The notes under the pieces were generated by a model. It had not been told where the DNA came from and made no database searches. It worked only from the letters and a program-made list of their open reading frames with translations. A program made the position numbers and the translations under genes. From positions 1,798,001 through 1,862,000 of the forward strand of contig CP021220.1 in the NCBI GenBank assembly GCA_003999685.1: 64,000 bases of DNA. Reading direction: 5' to 3'. Source of the stretch: Taiwanofungus camphoratus (taxonomy: Eukaryota; Basidiomycota; Agaricomycetes; Polyporales; Taiwanofungaceae). This document shows positions 59,925 to 64,000 of the stretch, piece by piece (the first letter of the stretch is position 1; each line of letters begins with the position of its first letter).

Positions 59925-60227
59925 ATGCTCCGTGCCCTACTTGCTTCAAGCAGACCATTATTGAGCCGTCTACGGGCTGTTTCCGTATCTCATTCTCATT
60001 CTCATCCACACCATGTCGTCCCCTCAATCGCGCAGCAAACACCGTTCTTAGCGAGAGGGATGAAAGTTAGATCGTCTGTGAAGAGGATGTGTGATGGGTG
60101 TGCTGTAGTCAGGCGAAAGGGAAGGATATACATTATCTGTTCTAAAAATCCAAAGCACAAGCAGGTATGATGTATTCAGTCGTCACTAGACTCTCCCTCA
60201 TACCTTCGTGCAAAGCGCCAGGGATAG
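59925..60227 (+). CDS. RTC6: Mitochondrial large-subunit ribosomal protein bL36m
   Basis: Two exons (59925-60164, 60216-60227) give 83 residues. The mature part [20 protein letters not shown] and [18 protein letters not shown] is bacterial L36-like with CX2C...C...H zinc ligands. The 45-residue leader ([20 protein letters not shown], then a His/Ser stretch) is a mitochondrial presequence. The second exon is 12 nt including the stop and supplies the family ending RQG; without splicing the frame ends KQV and then TGA. The gene converges with DHFR. Confidence 0.93.
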
Positions 60228-60324
60228 AAATTGCAGACATGCCACGAACGGCAACTATCCTACACCCACGTTGTACCATTGATTGCTTGCAAATATTGGA
60301 GCTTCCACCGTACACGCGGGCTAT

Positions 60325-61019
60325 TCAACGAGTCCACATCTGGAATTCATACTTCACATTGTTTTCTTCCTGTATCCCTTCCGGCACCTCGAAACCTGCC
60401 CATTCCTGCAACTCCTCATGCGATGCTCTACGCCACTGCAAGGACCTGTTCTCCGAGTTCCCTAGTGCTTGAAAATCTGGCATGTACACGTCGCACTGTT
60501 CGAAAGCTGGGGAGATTATCCGCGTAAGAAGTATTCGATCAACGAATGCATGTGCGAATTCTGGAAGCGACAGAGTTTCGCGGTAGAGTGAAGCACCACC
60601 TATAATAAAGGACCGATGTACAGGTGCTTCTAGCCATTTCGGTTGCGACAGTCTTTCCAATGCAGAGTCCAAATTTGAATGCAGATAGATGGGCGCCACT
60701 GGTGTTGCGGCATTCGACGGCATTCTAGCAAAGAGTCAATTCAGCAGTGCGAACGCCTGCCAATCTGCACGGCATACAACTCATACTGCTTGTTGCTACT
60801 GATCACAACGTTGATACGCTTTGGGAGTGGCCTGAATTTCTTCGGGATGCTCTCCCATGTATTTCGGCCCATGAGCACCGCGTTCATGCTGCCTTCCGGG
60901 GCGTTCGAGGTGATGCGCGCAAAATATGCTATTTCCCTTGCGAGTCGCCATGGCAGTCGCGAATCTTGTCCAATGCCGTTCGTGAGGGTCGCAGCGACGA
61001 TTATTGTCAGACGAGACAT
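60325..61019 (-). CDS. DFR1: Dihydrofolate reductase
   Basis: Two exons (61019-60778, 60724-60325) give 213 residues, typical for fungal DHFR. It reduces dihydrofolate to tetrahydrofolate with NADPH for thymidylate and purine synthesis. Visible signatures are MSRLTIIVAATLTNGIGQDS, RLPWRLAREIAYFARIT, the NADPH-binding NAVLMGRNTWESIPKKFRPL, PKRINVVISSN, HRSFIIGGASLYRETLSLPE and ILLTRIISPAFEQCDVYMPD. The acidic active-site residue is expected in the PWRLAREI helix (Glu). The ATG at 61019 matches the family start; the frame is open upstream but contains no ATG before the stop. Confidence 0.97.
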
Positions 61020-61334
61020 ATCGCCTGACTTTTCGAAGACGGTGAGGGATGGAGGCTCTTCATCGGCACCGCTGGCGCCAATCGCGTTCTGGCTCGGAGT
61101 TTGAGCAACGTCATCGGAAGAATTCGATGTTGGTTTGAATATATTCACTGCCTCTAAGTCTTGTTACCCTTGCTGGACATAATATGTTCGTTCGGAATGT
61201 ACATATGTTGACGTTGTAAGCGATCAACACGAATGATGTATACAAGAAAGCTCGAGGTTCTCAAAGATTACATGACTTTGACAAACAGTTGGGCAAACTC
61301 TCAGTCAACTCGTTCCATCCATTTCCTTCGGCGC

Positions 61335-61731
61335 TCACCTCTCCTGAGCCCGGGCATCCTGTACCTCCCTGCGAACGATACTGACCCAGTCAAAGCACGT
61401 CCCGCAGTCTTTCTGATTGTGTGACTTGCACTTGTAGTCCTCTGATCCGCGCCCCACGCGAACTGCGCCAAGATTGTACACATTTCTGGGCTGACGCTCC
61501 TATGGCGGGAAAGTGTGTGATCAGCCACTCAGGCCGAAGCTCCAACAAAAGGGATTATACGGCATGTACATCGAGGTCGAACCCTGTGTCGTCGACGAGC
61601 TCTGCAAGGCTGTTGTCCAGATTATGACCGACGTTGTTCGTCATGCGATAGTCACAAAAGCAGCGGACGCAATACTCATCACCATGACGCTTGCATACCA
61701 TGAAGTCGTTGACGACAATACTAGGTTCCAT
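61335..61731 (-). CDS. Small Cys-rich, probably zinc-binding protein of unknown function
   Basis: Two exons (61731-61561, 61499-61335) give 111 residues. Two similar Cys/His clusters are visible: VCKRHGDEYCVRCFCDYRM and YKCKSHNQKDCGTCFDWVSI, each CX2HX4-5CX2C, which suggests two metal sites arranged as a repeat. ERQPRNVYNLGAVRVG lies between them. I believe similar proteins occur widely in agaricomycetes without an assigned function. The N-terminus is uncertain: the first ATG in the open frame is used, but an upstream exon near 61770-61930 (donor GTGAGA at about 61790) may add residues. Confidence 0.55.
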
Positions 61732-62395
61732 GTGGTAGTTGCAATTCAAGTTCCACAGCTGGACAATGGAGAGTCACGTCGGCTTCTGGGCTTCTCACGT
61801 TCGGTGTAGCTTCTACAGGTTACTTCATCCGTCCAATGATCATTGTTATCCTCTCGGACTTGGGGCGATACCTCGATCCACGGGCGGTCAGGGGCTATAC
61901 ATTGGTGTCGTAAATTATTGATCGGCATGCACACGCAGCGGTACGGCGCAACCCATGAGTTTCTTATCAGTCTCGAAACTCGTCCAACAGCTGGACTTGA
62001 ACTTGTGCATACCTAGGCCCGAGATTGGTCGCATCAAGCCAGGCCGTCAACCTGCCTTGGATGAAACAGCGTATGTCAATTCTTATGTCATTCGGAAATA
62101 CGCCCAATTTCACTAGCCTTTTGAGGGTAGTTTCTTAGGCCTTGTTCCACAGACGTCGCTGCGGTGAGCTTGTCAAAGGGTCTTGATAGGTGGATGTCGC
62201 TGCAGGCTGTCCTCGGCCTTCCCGCGTTCTCTTAGTGCCACGGCCATCTGCAAATGTCGTCTGGTGACGCCAGCGATGGCGCTCGAGGAGATCACCGCCT
62301 TCCTCCAAACGACGTAAACTGCTGCTTGTCCTGCACCAGAGCTGACCGTGTTCGAGCTGTGAAATGACCATTGCCCCTCCGCCGATAGTGACAAT
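61732..62395. other. Region with an unassigned + strand reading frame
   Basis: An ATG at 61955 opens MSFLSVSKLVQQLDLNLCIP and PEIGRIKPGRQPALDETA, followed by a GTATGT donor at about 62071. An acceptor at about 62140 can continue it as PCSTDVAAVSLSKGLDRWMS to a stop near 62235. I recognise no family. The interval also must contain regulatory DNA for flanking genes. Confidence 0.3.
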
Positions 62396-62829
62396 ATGGT
62401 GTACTGCCAGCTGGCCGCGTGCAGTGAGTTTCGGCGCTGTACCTGCATAAGGCAAACGCGACGGATTGACGGGATCCTACCAGTGCTGATCTTCTATGAA
62501 CATGCTACGACCTTGTCGCAAGAGGTGCAGTTGATCTGGGGCCGCAAATGGGCAGGCGCTACGATCGTGTTCCTCCTCAATGGATACGCAACGCTTGTCT
62601 TTGGCCTCACCCTCGTGCTGCATCCCTTCTATTGGTATACCGCCGTCGTATGTATTCTCATTCAGCTGATGAGAAATATTGACCGACAAACTGCATTTAC
62701 AGAAGTACGTGAAGATAAACTAATATGACTGATGGCGTTGGCTGGATGTGCTGGATGTCTTCCAGCTGTGAAGCGACTCTCATGTTCTTTGAAGTCATGA
62801 CGCTGACTGTGCTGCAATGCTGGACGTGA
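62396..62829 (+). CDS. DUF6533-type membrane protein, partial or degenerate
   Basis: Exon 62396-62423 joined to 62484-62647 reads MVYCQLAACMLIFYEHATTL then SQEVQLIWGRKWAGATIVFL and LNGYATLVFGLTLVLHPFYW. The pattern of EVQLIW, a short W-R-K link and LF/FLLNxY is the signature I know from DUF6533 proteins, a large agaricomycete family of 7TM-like proteins. A third exon may be CEATLMFFEVMTLTVLQCWT near 62770-62829, but the joining intron and everything downstream are unclear, and the N-terminus is shorter than usual. It is either a diverged gene whose splicing I cannot resolve or a truncated copy. Confidence 0.45.
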
Positions 62830-63280
62830 GCGGTGCTGCGTGCGCGATTCGGACCGGGCTGCCTGTGCGACAGGTCTCCGAAAGACCGGCAGGAGCGAGA
62901 CGGCGGGGCGGCACGCGGGATCAGCGACGTCAGCGCGCGACGTCGACGGGGTCTCCCACGGTGAAATGGGAGTGCCGCAGTTCAAGCGTGCTCAATCAGG
63001 ACGCGCGGTCAGGTCCAGCGTGCTGATCTTGATAGGCCGGCAGCAGTGACTCTAGCATGTATAGATCGAAAGCAGTGTATATACGGATGTGATCGGATAA
63101 TACAATAATAGTCTTTTGGGGGGGATATACACCATCGAGAGCGTCGTCGTCAGATCGCATACGGAAAGCGGGTATGTACTGGTACCAGCAGATAATCCTA
63201 GATGGAGTGAAAACCACGAGTGGTCAATGCACGGAGGCGCGCATCGCGCGCCACCCACGGGAAACGTGCCACTCTGGCTG
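62830..63280. other. Intergenic region left of SGT1
   Basis: About 450 bp, GC-rich on the left. It should include the SGT1 3' UTR. No domain seen on either strand. Confidence 0.45.
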
Positions 63281-64000
63281 TCACGCGGCCCACTTTTTCC
63301 ACTCGCTGCCCTCGGGGGGCTTGACCTCGACGCGGGACCTGCGGACCTCGTCCCAGTTGGTGCTGAGGGTGGTGCCGCCGCTCTCCTGGTAGCTCTTGAG
63401 CATGGCGCGGCGGGTGTCCTCGTCGGCGTCGGCGTAGAGCTTCTGGAAGAACTCGTTGACGGCGGCGTCGCCGCCGACGTTCGGGTCGTCCTGCGTGGTG
63501 GGCGGGGCGTCGGAGGCGAGCAGGGAGGAGGTGAGCGCGTCCCAGTTTTTGCGCGGCGGGCGGGCGGCGGCGACGGCGGGGGTGGGGGTGGGTGTGGGTG
63601 ACGAGGGGGCGGGGGCGGATGCGGGGGCGGGCGAAGGGGAGGCGAGGGCTGGAGGGGAGGCTGTGAGTGGGATCAGAAGCACGGCGAGACGAGAAGGGAC
63701 GCACGGTCTGGGCTGTCGCCGAGGAGGGTGCCCCAGCGGCCCGGGGCTACCTTGGCGAGGCGGATCTCGACCTTGACCCTGCCGACGGTGTAGTCGCAGC
63801 TGTCGGGGTCGATCTGGCCCTTGAGGGGCTGGAGGAGGAGGGTGTTGTCGCCGTTCTGGTAGGAGAGCTGTGCGCCACACGCGAGGTGGCGGGGTGGGGT
63901 GGGTCAGCTGGGTGGCTGGAGGGAGAAAAAGCGGGGACGCACGCTGCGGGGGAGGAAGGCGACGGCGACGGTGGCAGGGTTCGCGCCCTTGTCGAAGACG
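63281..64000 (-). CDS. SGT1: SGT1 co-chaperone, C-terminal part (5' end outside window)
   Basis: Three exons are inside the window (64000-63943 partial, 63867-63705, 63660-63281). SGT1 links Hsp90 to SCF ubiquitin ligases and kinetochore assembly. The CS domain appears as VFDKGANPATVAVAFLPRS, LSYQNGDNTLLLQPLKGQID, DSCDYTVGRVKVEIRLAKV and PGRWGTLLGD. A Pro/Ala/Ser linker follows, then the SGS domain: RPPRKNWDALTSSLL, AVNEFFQKLYADADEDTRRA, MLKSYQESGGTTLSTNWDEV and EVKPPEGSEWKKW. The TPR domain lies beyond the right edge. The coding DNA is strikingly GC-rich compared with neighbours. Confidence 0.95.
   Translation of the reverse strand, partial: RLRQGREPCHRRRRLPPPQRASPLFLPPATQLTHPTPPPRVWRTALLPERRQHPPPPAPQGPDRPRQLRLHRRQGQGRDPPRQGSPGPLGHPPRRQPRPCVPSRLAVLLIPLTASPPALASPSPAPASAPAPSSPTPTPTPAVAAARPPRKNWDALTSSLLASDAPPTTQDDPNVGGDAAVNEFFQKLYADADEDTRRAMLKSYQESGGTTLSTNWDEVRRSRVEVKPPEGSEWKKWAA

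Overview
The window is nuclear DNA of a filamentous basidiomycete, most likely an agaricomycete. The evidence is high gene density on both strands, many short introns (about 45-70 nt, GT-AG with a few GC-AG), a DUF6533-type membrane protein fragment, a TPR-MYND fragment, and housekeeping genes with clear fungal architecture. I see no rRNA, convincing tRNA, CRISPR array or intact mobile element. Gene models were spliced by hand. For most genes the summed exons are a multiple of three and rebuild the family motifs.

Layout. 1-4559 (+): 3' part of VPS13, a bridge-like lipid transfer protein. 4795-9300 (-): DENN-domain protein with a coiled-coil tail. 11114-13306 (-): NIPA-type magnesium transporter. 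13537-15478 (+): unknown protein. 15744-18803 (-): Hsp104 disaggregase, sharing a promoter region that holds heat-shock-element cores with the complex I zinc subunit NDUFS6 (19119-19769, +). 20835-24359 (-): RCK/MAK/Ime2-type kinase. 25820-27134 (-): PRPP synthetase. 29418-32081 (-): Dcp2 decapping enzyme. 32463-32985: broken TPR-MYND gene fragment. 33367-35792 (+): membrane protein with a GRAM-like C-terminus. 35927-36196 (+): possible 53-residue membrane protein. 36209-39346 (+): Rec8 meiotic kleisin. 39752-40723 (+): isopentenyl-diphosphate isomerase.

40.7-44.4 kb is gene-poor. Then: a 68-residue protein (44386-44710, +), an unknown 393-residue protein (45012-46422, -), mitochondrial pyruvate carrier MPC1 (46900-47473, +), DNA ligase I (47587-51122, -), a 7TM-like protein (52455-54231, +), ribosomal protein uS17/S11 (54606-55388, +), a PPZ-type phosphatase (55909-57618, +), an SLC35F-like transporter (58212-59700, -), mitochondrial ribosomal protein bL36m (59925-60227, +), dihydrofolate reductase (60325-61019, -), a small Cys-rich protein (61335-61731, -), a DUF6533 fragment (62396-62829, +) and the 3' part of SGT1 (63281-64000, -).

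The genes do not form one pathway. The common thread I find most interesting is RNA processing. Two genes need extremely small internal exons to encode invariant residues: one nucleotide in PRPP synthetase and six nucleotides in NDUFS6. Exons of 11 and 20 nt occur in rec8, mpc1 and the NIPA gene, and two GC-AG introns are required in VPS13 and DNA ligase. DNA ligase and isopentenyl-diphosphate isomerase also carry basic N-terminal extensions upstream of a second in-frame ATG, which suggests alternative-start dual targeting.
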